Position numbers and translations under genes: made by a program. This document shows, piece after piece, positions 1 to 8,779 of a stretch of 64,000 nucleotides of DNA (within the stretch, counting starts at the first letter, position 1; each line of letters begins with the position of its first letter). The notes under the pieces are model-generated. The model did not search any database. It saw nothing but the letters and a program-made list of their open reading frames with translations, and was not told the origin of the DNA. This DNA comes from Harmothoe impar (Eukaryota; Annelida; Polychaeta; Phyllodocida; Polynoidae), in contig OX381721.1 of assembly GCA_947462335.1 (NCBI GenBank), positions 41,876,488 to 41,940,487 of the forward strand, read 5' to 3'.

Positions 1-630
1 AGCCCCTGGACATCTACCCCCTAGAACTTTTATCCCCTTGGACATCTATTCCCTGGAATTCCAACCCCTTGGACACCTAGCCCCTGGGGCATCCACCCCC
101 TGGGACACCTACCCCTGGACATCAACCCCCTGGACATCTAGCCCCTGCGATATCTACCCCATAGGACATCGACCCCCCCAGGACTTTCAACCCCTTGGAC
201 ATCTATCCCCTGGGCATTTACCCCATTACAACTTCTACCCCCAAGGACATCCACCCCCTTGGACACCTACCTCTGGACATCTCCCCCCTGGGACATCTAC
301 CCCCTTTACCCTCTAGGACTTATACCTGGGGACATCAAGCCCCTGCACTTGCCCATATGGTTGAGTCATATTATGTGGAGGTGAGGTGCGAGGGGGTAGA
401 TTTCTCCAGGGGTAGAAGTCCTAGAGAGTAAAGGTTCAGGGGGTAGATGTGAGAGGGAGTAGATGTCCTAAGGGGTAGAAGTCCTAGGGGGTAAAAGGCC
501 TGAGGGGGCTAAGTCCATGGGTTAGAAGGCCAAAGGGGTATAAATCCTATGGGATAGATATCCTAGGGAGTAGATGCCCTAGGGGGTAGATGGTAGGCCC
601 TGGGGTAGATTCTAAGGGGTAGACTCTAAG
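1..630. repeat. Head-to-head inverted minisatellite
   Basis: From the left edge to about 340, degenerate units of about 16-20 bp read GGACATCTACCCCCTG. From about 375 to 625 the same units occur as reverse complements (GGGGGTAGATGTCCTA). The array therefore flips orientation around 340-375. The innermost units pair well: TTTACCCTCTAGGACTTATA at 302-321 has a near-perfect inverted partner near 410-432. The left array continues beyond the window edge. Open frames inside it are a by-product of the periodicity. Confidence 0.9.
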
Positions 631-639
631 GGGATCCTT

Positions 640-1100
640 GCCCCGACAGCGTTCCGGTGCACTCCAAAGTACTGTAATACCCTGCTTTGCGACACCCGAC
701 CTTGTCCTGCCTTGCTCTACTCTGCTCTACTCTATTTTACTCTACTCTGCCTATTCTGCCTTTCTCTGCCTGGCTCTATTCAACATGACTATGCTCTGCC
801 TTACTCTACCTGACATTGCCTTACCCTGCATCACTCTACCTTGCACTGCCCTGCTCTTCTTTATATTACTATGCTTTGCCTTCCTCTGCCTTACCCTGCA
901 TTACTCTGCCTTTTTCTACACTGCTCTACTCTACATTTCTCTGCTGCTCTGCCTTGCCTTGCCCTGCGCTACTCTGCCTGGCTCTATTCTACATTACTCT
1001 GCTCTGCCTTACTCTGCCCTGCTTTACATAACACTTCTCTGCCTTGCTTTGCCCTTCTCTGCTTTACATTACTCAGCTCTGCTTTACTCTGCCCTAGAGA
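640..1100. repeat. Degenerate 5-bp pyrimidine-rich array
   Basis: The sequence is almost entirely C and T, interrupted about every five bases by a single G or A (TCTGC, CTTGC, TTTAC, TCTAC). It behaves as a decayed pentanucleotide microsatellite. Overlapping open frames here encode only L/C/S/A/Y-rich peptides and are not genes. Confidence 0.85.
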
Positions 1101-1728
1101 GTATGCAAAACATATCTACCCAATAACCAGTACTATATATGACATACATGTATGTTTACATTTACATGACCAAGCACCAACATCCATGTGAGCAGTATTA
1201 TCATGTCTTTCTCCAAAGATTGCTGAGTATGTACATGCATTAATGACAATGGTTAAGGACTAAATGGAATGAATTATGCCATTAGGAGTGATAGTTTATG
1301 ATTTATGTCACGTGGAAAGGTTTAAACAAGCAAGATCTGTTATTGTGATGAGGGTTTGTTGACCTTTTATGTACAACAGGTTTGACCAAATGACTTTTTT
1401 GGTTAGTAGAAAGCAGTAATGAATATATGCAAATTACCACCTTATTATGCATAGCCATCCATCTGAACACTACATTTCACATGCAATAAATACATGTACA
1501 TATTGGTTTCTATCATTAGAATTATCCTTTGAATTTTATACTATTCTAAAATGAATAATATATATTTTTAAAGAATTAAAAGTAAATTTTTTACTTTATT
1601 TTTTCAATGTCATTTTACATGTAGTCACATTAATAAAAATGAATGTATCCTCTTAGAATCTGGTTCAGCATGTCTTAAAACCCCTGTATACCAAATTTCA
1701 TGCTTTCTGCCGGAAGTGCCAAACCATT
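1101..1728. other. AT-rich unique DNA, nothing recognised
   Basis: AT-rich non-repetitive sequence with several ACATGTA-type palindromes. I see no credible exon, RNA gene or repeat. Confidence 0.5.
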
Positions 1729-1905
1729 TCACATATTTCTTGTACTAATATACAGAAATTGTCGTCTGCATTGCACACACAAATGTCGTGTGTTCCTTAC
1801 ATAACCTTCATGAAAATCAAAAAGAACTTTCCTATACTCCCATATTATAGTGTTAGGTGTAACTGATTCTGAGTTGGAACCGCAATGAAAACAAACGTCA
1901 CTCAT
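1729..1905 (-). CDS. Candidate small intronless gene, CxxC protein (unrecognised)
   Basis: A short minus-strand frame of 58 codons begins MSDVCFHCGSN at 1905 and ends with a stop at 1729. Visible cysteine pairs are CFHC near residue 5 and CVQC near residue 44, a spacing that could bind one zinc ion. A consensus TATA box lies about 65 bp upstream on the same strand, so a TSS near 1945 would leave a 5' UTR of about 40 nt, a compact layout. Alternatively an acceptor (CCGTTTTGCAG) just upstream could make this an internal or terminal exon. I do not recognise the protein. A transposase C-terminal zinc finger is one possibility. No minus-strand AATAAA is obvious downstream. The frame is short enough to occur by chance. 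Confidence 0.25.
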   Translation of the reverse strand: MSDVCFHCGSNSESVTPNTIIWEYRKVLFDFHEGYVRNTRHLCVQCRRQFLYISTRNM

Positions 1906-1968
1906 ACAGTACAGAGTACGGGCAGACGACAATGGAACCTGCAAAACGGTTGTCGCTTGACAGGCCCC

Positions 1969-1978
1969 CTTTTTATAC
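1969..1978 (-). promoter_or_regulatory. TATA box, minus strand
   Basis: On the minus strand the sequence reads GGCGGGGTATAAAAAGGGGG, a full TATAAAAAG element preceded by a GC-rich BRE-like stretch. It points toward the small cysteine-bearing frame just downstream. Motif only; no transcript evidence. Confidence 0.45.
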
Positions 1979-2689
1979 CCCGCCTACAATAGTCACACAA
2001 TACAGAAAGGGATATACAGGATAATAGTGGTACTATGTGTGTGTAGAGAGAGAGAGGGGGGATGTGGGTTCTAGTTCTGACAATGGCTACATCTCGTCCT
2101 ATTCCCTACACGCTATGTGCGACAATAGCGGTGTTTTTGTCGCAGTGTGTGTGCGACATTGGTGTGGCGTGGGGGTGTACCATTCGGAGCGTGTGTTCGG
2201 GGATGTACACGCTACAGCCTCAGTACCTGGTGATAAGCCTGGCTTCTGGGACTTGTGTTTTATGCATCTCAATATTCCCTGCTTCTACCAATTGCGGTGA
2301 TTTCAGTATACAATGTATTTCGTAATTGCTTTTGGTCATGCACATAGAAGCATTGTACTGGAAGAGTGTTCATGTGACACAGTCTATACGGTCATGAATA
2401 ATTTTGCCTCATATCGCCATCTTGGCTAGACTAGTAAGCTAATCCGTCCCACTATAAAATAAAATAAAATAATTTGTACGGTAAAAAAGAAAAGAAAATT
2501 GAAAAGTGTTTTCCATGTAACACGACATGAATATTAATTTTATATATCTTCCCTTCACAACGAACATTTGGCACATATACATAGATAGTTATCTATAAAA
2601 GTCCCCCGGTCTTTTCATGTTGAAAAAGCACACTCGATAATTATTTGTGATTTCCAACTTGAAAGGGAATAGAAATATGAAATATATAC

Positions 2690-3128
2690 CTCAAGAGAAC
2701 GAGCACCTGCTCTTTCTCCACCGCAATGAGCTCACATCCCATGAGCCAGTTGTCCTCGGCCGGCCTATGTGAAACTGATTGCACTGTGGTTGTAACTGCA
2801 ATGACCTTGACCTCAGGCTGCCCTAACCTTGACCCTGAGGGGTCATTAGAGGTCAGCAGCAGCTGATAGAGGGAAGCACGTGGTGTTAGCAGTTTACGGC
2901 CATTTTCCCCCGCCCAGTCTGACCAGTTGGCAATGGAGGGGGATGGGTTCCTTTGCCCCAAGGGGATATCTGGGTCATGACCTTTGAACCTGAGGTCATT
3001 CCATGGCCCTATCCTAAGAACAAAAGGGTCGGACTGGAGAGTGAGGTCAGACAATATATAGGCCAAATCAGTGAGTGGCCCAGGGAGTGGTGATATGGGG
3101 ATGTAGTCGCTCATGCACAGCCACTCTC
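2690..3128 (-). CDS. Candidate internal exon, unrecognised protein
   Basis: This is the longest non-repeat open frame in the window, about 176 codons on the minus strand (3171-2641). Plausible splice limits are an acceptor TTATGCTATCAG at 3129 and a donor GAG/GTATAT at 2690, giving an exon of 439 nt. The peptide is not low-complexity and includes GPWNDLRFKGHDPD and WSDWAGENGRKLL. I recognise no domain, signal peptide or membrane segment. A frame of this length is expected roughly once or twice by chance in 64 kb. The same DNA is dense in AGGTCA half-sites, which offers a non-coding explanation. Protein-level similarity in related species would decide it. Confidence 0.3.
2802..3049. promoter_or_regulatory. 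Cluster of nuclear-receptor half-sites
   Basis: Visible arrangements are TGACCTTGACCT (2802-2813; reverse AGGTCAAGGTCA, an ERR/SF1-type extended site), GGGTCATTAGAGGTCA (2840-2855, direct repeat with 4-bp spacing), TGACCTTTGAACCT (2978-2991; reverse AGGTTCAAAGGTCA, a DR1), AGGTCA at 2993-2998 and AGGTCA at 3044-3049. DR1 and DR4 are classical targets of RXR heterodimers and HNF4-type receptors. The cluster lies inside an open frame, so some half-sites might instead reflect codon content. Confidence 0.4.
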
Positions 3129-3171
3129 CTGATAGCATAACTGGGCATATACATGTATTGTAGTTTGTCAT

Positions 3172-3364
3172 TCTCTACTATTGTCACCTGATTTGTGAAT
3201 AGGGTAAGGAGTTGTCTGAATGATTTTAACGACAAAGAGAGATGAGTGCTGATTAGTTAAATACGGTGCTGAGTCACTAGTGAGCAATACAGAGCAGCTT
3301 ATCATACACGTCTTCAATATTGACCTTTCTTCCACCCATATCCCTTTGCCCTTCTAAGCCTCTC
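3172..3364. other. Unique DNA, nothing recognised
   Basis: Short unique stretch between the half-site-rich open frame and the CT-rich tract. No feature seen. Confidence 0.4.
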
Positions 3365-3560
3365 TAGGTCTCTTTGTATCTCTACCGGGTACATATCTCT
3401 CTCTCCTTTCTTTCCCTCCAAATCATCCACATCCCCCCCCCCCCCTGTCTCTGTCTGTCTGTGTATGGATCCCTATACCTCTCTCTGTCCCTCTATCCGT
3501 GCATGTCTGTCTCCGTGTCTCTGTGTCCTAGATCCCTTTCTCTCGGGATCTACCGCAAAT
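3365..3560. repeat. CT-rich microsatellite
   Basis: Imperfect (CT)n and (CTGT)n tracts with an internal run of C at about 3435-3446. It closely resembles the CT/GTCT tract near 62.6 kb. Open frames across it are compositional. Confidence 0.8.
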
Positions 3561-3668
3561 CACTCTCTATTTCCCCCACCCACACTAATGCATTAAAACG
3601 CCATGTGTTAAGTAAAAGCAACACCGTGTTGAGACGTAAAAAGGTCAGGATTAAATGATGTCAACACG

Positions 3669-3780
3669 TCACTCAGGTGATCACTCACGTGACCGCTCTG
3701 GGCCAATCCGGACAGCGTTCCCAAAGGGTAGGTCGGAAGCAGACGACATCCAACACCAGTCGGGTCGGTTTTCCCGCCCA
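3669..3780. promoter_or_regulatory. Promoter-like block: E-box, CCAAT, E2F motif
   Basis: Within about 110 bp there are CACGTG (3686-3691, in TCACGTGA context), a CCAAT box (GGCCAATCCGG, 3701-3711) and an E2F-type TTTTCCCGCC (3769-3778), with raised CpG density. This combination is typical of animal promoters. No first exon is clear on either side. Confidence 0.35.
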
Positions 3781-3879
3781 CACCAACCCAACGCCACAAT
3801 GCACTGAGCCTTCAGCAGTTCACACAAACACGTGGGGCTTTAATTTCCCCGTCCTGTTGCCTTGTTCAGATCCTTAAAT

Positions 3880-4380
3880 GAGAACATAATTATGTTTTAG
3901 TGAGGGTTATGGATGCATCCTTTGTTTATTGAAATATTGCTGACTCACAAGCCATGATCAGAGAACCATTTACGTGTAGGATCAGGGTACATCAGGGGGA
4001 AGGAAACCCGAGAATGGTGGGTGCAGATGGGTCAAAAGCGACCAGGCGACTTTCGACCTATTGCAATAATAAAAGTGACCTGGCGACTTTTAGACAAAAT
4101 TGAGAATACTTTAGGGGGTCCAATATAGCGACTTTGTCACCTGGACCCCTTAATTTCGGCGACTTTCCGACCTCAGGGGGGGGGGACCCCTCTGCACCCC
4201 CAGAATGGGTGCGTGGGGTCCTTTTGGGTATTAACAGTGGAATCGGATTTTAAAAAGGCTTCCCTACCCTATCAAAACGATTGAAGTACATGCCTCAGTC
4301 TTAGCCATTGTATGGAATATCACAAGTCTTTCTAGCAGGTCACTGAAAGGTATCTATTTGTACAAAGAAATATTTCTATT
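3880..4380. other. Unique DNA with a short repeated motif
   Basis: Between 4035 and 4165 the phrase GCGACTTT occurs several times with spaced GTCACCTGG/GACCTGG partners, suggesting a small decayed repeat. Otherwise nothing recognised. Confidence 0.4.
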
Positions 4381-4381
4381 T

Positions 4382-4427
4382 GGAGTTGAACCTGGGATCT
4401 TAAGAGCTATACCACTGAGCTACAGTC
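4382..4427 (-). pseudogene. tRNA-like pseudogene or SINE head
   Basis: The minus strand reads TGTAGCTCAGTGGTATAGC, an excellent tRNA D-arm and pol III A box, followed by GATCCCAGGTTCAACTCC, an excellent T-arm and B box. The two boxes are about 30 nt apart instead of the usual 40-plus. The anticodon arm is missing, so this cannot be a functional tRNA. It is either a deleted tRNA gene or the tRNA-derived head of a SINE. Confidence 0.6.
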
Positions 4428-4451
4428 TTATGCCTGACCACCGATCATGTC

Positions 4452-5368
4452 TCTCGGACGTTAGAAAAATAATCCTTGAACGTTAGAAAAATAATCCTCG
4501 GACGTTAGAAACAATTCTGGGACGTTAGAAAAATAATCCTTGGACGTTAGAAAAATAATCCTCGGACATTAGAAAAATAATCCTCGGACGTTAGAAAAAT
4601 AATCCTCGGACGTTAGAAAAATAATCCTGGGACGTTAGAAAAATAAGCCTCGGACTTTAGAAACAATTCTCGGACGTTAGAAAAATAATCCTCAGACGTT
4701 TAGAAAAATAATCCTCGGACATTAGAAAAATAATCCTCGGACATTAGAAAAATAATCCTCGGACGTTAGAAAAATAATCCTCGGACGTTAGAAAAATAAT
4801 CCTCTGACAGTAGAAAAATAATCCTCTGACAGTAGAAAAATAATCCTCGGACGTTATAAAAATAATCCTCCGACGTTATAAAAATAATCCTCGGACGTTA
4901 GAAACAATTCTCGGACGTTAGAATAATAATCCTCGGACGTTAGAAAAATAATCCTCGGACATTAGAAAAATAAGCCTCGGACGTTAGAAAAATAATCCTC
5001 GGACGATAGAAAAATAATCCTCGGACGTTAGAAAAATAATCCTCGGACGTTAGAAACAATTCTCGGATGTTAGAATAATAATCCTCGGATGTTAGAATAA
5101 TAATCCTCGGACGTTAGAAAAATAATCCTCGGACGTTAGAAAAATAATCCTCGGACGTTAGAAACAATTCTCGGATGTTAGAATAATAATCCTCGGATGT
5201 TAGAATAATAATCCTCGGACGTTAGAAAAATAATCCTCGGACGTTAGAAAAATACGCCTCGGACGTTAGAAAAATGAGCCTCGGACGTTAGAAAAATAAG
5301 CCTCGGACGTTAGAAACAATTCTCGGACGTTAGAAAGATAATCCTCGGACGTTAGAATAATAATCGGA
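4452..5368. repeat. 22-bp satellite array, about 41 copies
   Basis: Tandem units of CGGACGTTAGAAAAATAATCCT, with 20-bp variants (GTTAGAAACAATTCT) and an AATAAT variant. The block of variants at about 5040-5110 recurs at about 5155-5220, showing higher-order duplication. Just past the end (5365-5400) the motif appears in inverted orientation (TTCTAACGTCC). Confidence 0.95.
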
Positions 5369-5469
5369 AGTCCGAGCATCAATTCTAACGTCCAAGACAC
5401 ATAAGCTACAGTCCAAACATGTCCCAATATAAGTCCAAGGATAGGCCAATCTATTGTCATATTATCCCA

Positions 5470-5770
5470 ACAAATGATCCCACCCCCCCCCCCCCAAAAA
5501 AAAATCAACGATTCCTTCATACCATACTTTAGGGTGTGAATATTTTACACAACCCCAGTCAAGGAGTCGACATTTTAACATCCCCCCCAATGGGTCAAAA
5601 ATCAGCGCTCACGTGGACCCTTTGAAGCATAGTAACGCATGGGCTTTTTGGCTCATAACAGGTTGAAGTTTTTTTACCCCCCCCCCCCCCAGGAGGGGTT
5701 GTCATTTTCTAGACCCCCCCCCCCCCCCCCCCCGGCCTCTAGAGGGGCCGGATCCCCCCCCCCCTTGGGG
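5470..5770. repeat. Cluster of long poly-C tracts
   Basis: Runs of 12 or more C at about 5484-5497, 5678-5690, 5716-5734 and 5753-5764, partly linked by GGCCTCTAGAGGGGCC, an imperfect palindrome. The complementary strand is G-rich and could form quadruplexes. Confidence 0.7.
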
Positions 5771-5892
5771 ATAACTAATGAGCACTCCTTAAATTAAGAT
5801 TATGCCTACTAGTAGCCTATTTCTCGCCCATTTAAAGTACACAACATGGTATGTATGGGCCTGTATGGGCCTACTCTCTGATTGGTGGGATC

Positions 5893-5936
5893 ATTTGGCA
5901 ATTAGCAATTGGCAATTGCCAAAAGGCAATTAGCAA
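5893..5936. repeat. Short nested palindrome
   Basis: The perfect palindrome TTGGCAATTGCCAA (5909-5922) is flanked on both sides by GGCAATTAGCAA direct repeats. Confidence 0.7.
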
Positions 5937-5939
5937 ACA

Positions 5940-8340
5940 TATGGCGCACCGGCCTTCCATATTATATAATGTTACTAGATTGCTTAGACACATGGGGATT
6001 GTATCGTAAGACACCGCTGCTCTTTCTATCAATGAGTTACTAAACAAAATCGCTTACAATGATGTGGTTTTCATTTGTTAATTAAAATGGTAATCATGAT
6101 TGAAAAACATCCTAGAGTTCAGTGGTTTCAATATAAAAGCTTTAACATATAACAATTTTATCTTATTTTGTAGGCCTAATCAAATTTGAAGTTTGGCACA
6201 GGCGAGTGTAATTATACAACTGTCATAGAATGCACCTATTGCACTGAGAAATATGGGCTTTCATGCAATTATCTAGATACCAAATTCTCTCTTTACATAT
6301 AACCTTGGTAATCATGACCAGACAGAGAACCGCCTTCTCTCCCAACCAGCCCACCGTGAACAGAGCATTAATCTGACCTCTGTAGCCACTGGAGGGGACA
6401 ATATATCAAGGTCCAGTCCTACTCCAGGGTATGTCACAGGAGAAGGTCCACCCCCTGGCAGACTGGCAGATTGACGCCTCCATGGATTGTTGTCCTCCGG
6501 GAGGGAACATTGCAAACAACAGATGGGTCAATGGCCCAGGTAGGATTACTCCAAGGTGTTCAATACCGTCTGTATCAAGACAAAGTCAGCTCCTCCAGGG
6601 CTTGTTCCAGTCCTTAAGGCCACTGTAGGAGGTGGGTACCTACCCTCCTCCACACCATACACTTATTCAAGGTCACACTATGAATTGCTCCGGGCTAACG
6701 TCTTTGGTACTACACGATATGATTCGATATTGTCTATTGAACGGTCTGGATGGGGAAGGCAGGCTGGGTGGAACCAGTGCAAGACGTAGGGTATTCATAC
6801 TGTTAGTTCGACTTGGGTCTAGTGGGCGGGTCTAGTATAGATCAAGCCAGCTTTAAACAGTTGCGTATTAGGGGAACGACCCCCCCCCCCTTTTTTTTTG
6901 GATACATGTTTTTTTTTCAAAGTAAGATAATTATGGCCTAAAGGTTAAGCTTCTTTTTTCCCCCAATATTTGGTCACTATTATAGAGGACACGAAGAATT
7001 AAAGACGCCCAACTCTAACCAGTACATTTCATTCTCTTAATTATTTAGTCATGGTGTACTTGTAAGACACTTTACATATACCTACCTGCTGTATTGTTCT
7101 TGCCCCATCTTACCCAGTACACAAAGAACATGTTAATATACGTTATCTGTGTTATTGCACACTTTTGGGCTATATTTATAGGGAAATAGGAATATGATAG
7201 TACCATCGTCGAATATTTTAAACATACCCCTGATTAGTCTTCATAGGTATTATACGTTGACAAACACAAAGTAGGCTATAAATACATATACGTGACACGT
7301 ACTAGCAAAAGGGATCTTAGTGCAACCTGCAATAAGGTCCCTTTTTCAGGTCATGTCACAGATACTCATTCATAAATTCAACTTATCATTGGCAGTCCCT
7401 ATACATTTAGTTCAAATGGGCAAACATTGACAACAGCAACAGACCATCATGACACAACATCCAAATAGACATAGCAAACATGACGATATTCAGGCTCTCA
7501 TGTTACTCCCCAATCCATAGTCTATAGCCACATGGCTACTGACAAGTGAGTGACAAGCTTTTAGCAGTTTGATTCTCTAATGTAACAACTGAACACTGGG
7601 GAGGGGGGTGGTCCTGTACCGCAAACTGCAGGTAGAATGTAGTTCCTACCTGGATGAATTATTCATGGTATTGTCCAAATAGTCGTGACATTACTGGTGT
7701 TGACCAGGGAGGAGCTTAAAGAAGCTGAAACATGCAGGAGTTTGTGGTAGGCACTAAGTACATTGAGGGACTGGAGGGAGGGCAAGGTTGGTGATGTGTG
7801 TGTGTGTGTGAGTGGCTGTGTTGGCGATGGGGGGCGAGGGCTATTTTGTCCAAATTGATTAACGACTTTTCAAGCGCTTACAGCTTAGTCATGGTAGCCA
7901 GAATGACAGTTATACTTCTGGAGAACAGTATTTGGGGGAAAAGATTCTCAGATTGTCAATAATAGAAACGAATTATATGTAGCTTCTCTTACTGAAAGGA
8001 ATTTTCCCTAGTCAATGTCGGGCAGAAAAGACGTAGACTATATGTAAAATGTGAAATGATGAAAAGAAAGTTCCCTTGATAAGCTCTTTCTCTGTTAATG
8101 TATATCAAATGAATGTATGATTTTAGGCATTTAAAGGGTGTTTTCTCTGTACCTTTTGAGGTTTTAGTTCACCTACAGCATAGCACACATGTAATACTGT
8201 AACAAGAGACTGTGTCTATCCACAGGAATACAAATATAGGGCATGGGATCTATCTCCCCTCCTGTGTCAACCGTCAACGCAGATGGCTACATCAAACTTT
8301 AACATGCCATTGTTGAGACACCATTCCGTCTAAGGCAAGG
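5940..8340. other. Unique DNA with no supported gene
   Basis: AT-moderate unique sequence with C and T homopolymers at about 6880-6900 and a short (GT)n at 7797-7811. Open frames at 6304-6459 and 6556-6789 read like protein in places but lack a consistent splice framework. A CCTCCAGG octamer lies at 6593. Confidence 0.4.
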
Positions 8341-8402
8341 TCTAACGTAGCCACGTATCGAGCCTCTCTCCTTCCCTTCCCCCATTACCGCTCACCCCAG
8401 AC

Positions 8403-8560
8403 GTTGCGCCCCCTATCCAGTGTTGGCGGAACCAGAGACGCCTGCGCAAACTCATATTGCACGATGCGCGTGCGCATGCGTTGCCACACGTTTCTGGTTG
8501 GCGCTGTCTGGCCGGGAGAAAGGCGGAATCCAAAGTCGAGCAACAGGAACGAAAACACGC
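8403..8560. promoter_or_regulatory. CpG-rich block with NRF1 motifs
   Basis: A local CpG-rich patch contains GCGTGCGCATGCG (NRF1 type) at about 8468-8480, a second TGCGCAAAC core, and a CTCF-like core reading ATAGGGGGCGCAAC on the minus strand (8403-8418). On the plus strand the block ends in a donor-like AAA/GTAAGC. On the minus strand an ATGAGTTTGCGC frame runs to a GGG/GTGAGC donor near 8394. Direction of transcription is not resolved. Confidence 0.4.
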
Positions 8561-8584
8561 ATTTTAAAGTAAGCAGACATAGGC

Positions 8585-8710
8585 TTATGCCATTTCCCCA
8601 TGCTTGCTTTGAAACATGATGGATTCGTATTTCCCAAGGCCGTGCGTACGACTGGTTTCCGTTTTATCGATTTCCATAGTTTTATGTAAGTCCTCACCTG
8701 AGAATCCTGT
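8585..8710 (-). CDS. Candidate terminal exon, unrecognised protein
   Basis: On the minus strand a long polypyrimidine tract (8712-8745) leads into GAAAATACAG, a good acceptor, after which the frame is open for 41 codons to a stop at 8585. The peptide is hydrophilic (SGEDLHKTMEIDKTETS near the start, GKYESIMFQSKHGEMA at the end) and has the look of a coding tail. No domain is recognised. An overlapping minus-strand frame also stays open here, and a CAG/GTGAGG donor 13 nt inside the exon allows a different structure. No upstream partner exon was identified. Confidence 0.25.
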   Translation of the reverse strand, partial: TGFSGEDLHKTMEIDKTETSRTHGLGKYESIMFQSKHGEMA

Positions 8711-8779
8711 CTGTATTTTCAAAAAAGAAAAAAAAACGAGGATAAAATATAGAATGAAAATGAAACCCATGTTTTGATG

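Noticed and set aside
38..431. Overlapping open frames in the first 430 bp
   Set aside because: They lie wholly inside the minisatellite and encode its periodicity (Pro, Leu, Ser, Gly-His repeats).
638..1191. Three long plus-strand frames rich in Leu, Cys, Ser and Tyr
   Set aside because: They are translations of a decayed pyrimidine pentanucleotide in three phases.
6304..6789. Plus-strand open stretches that read like protein (KVFNTVCIKTKSAPPGL and others)
   Set aside because: They are in different frames, and the intervening donors and acceptors do not give a consistent exon model.
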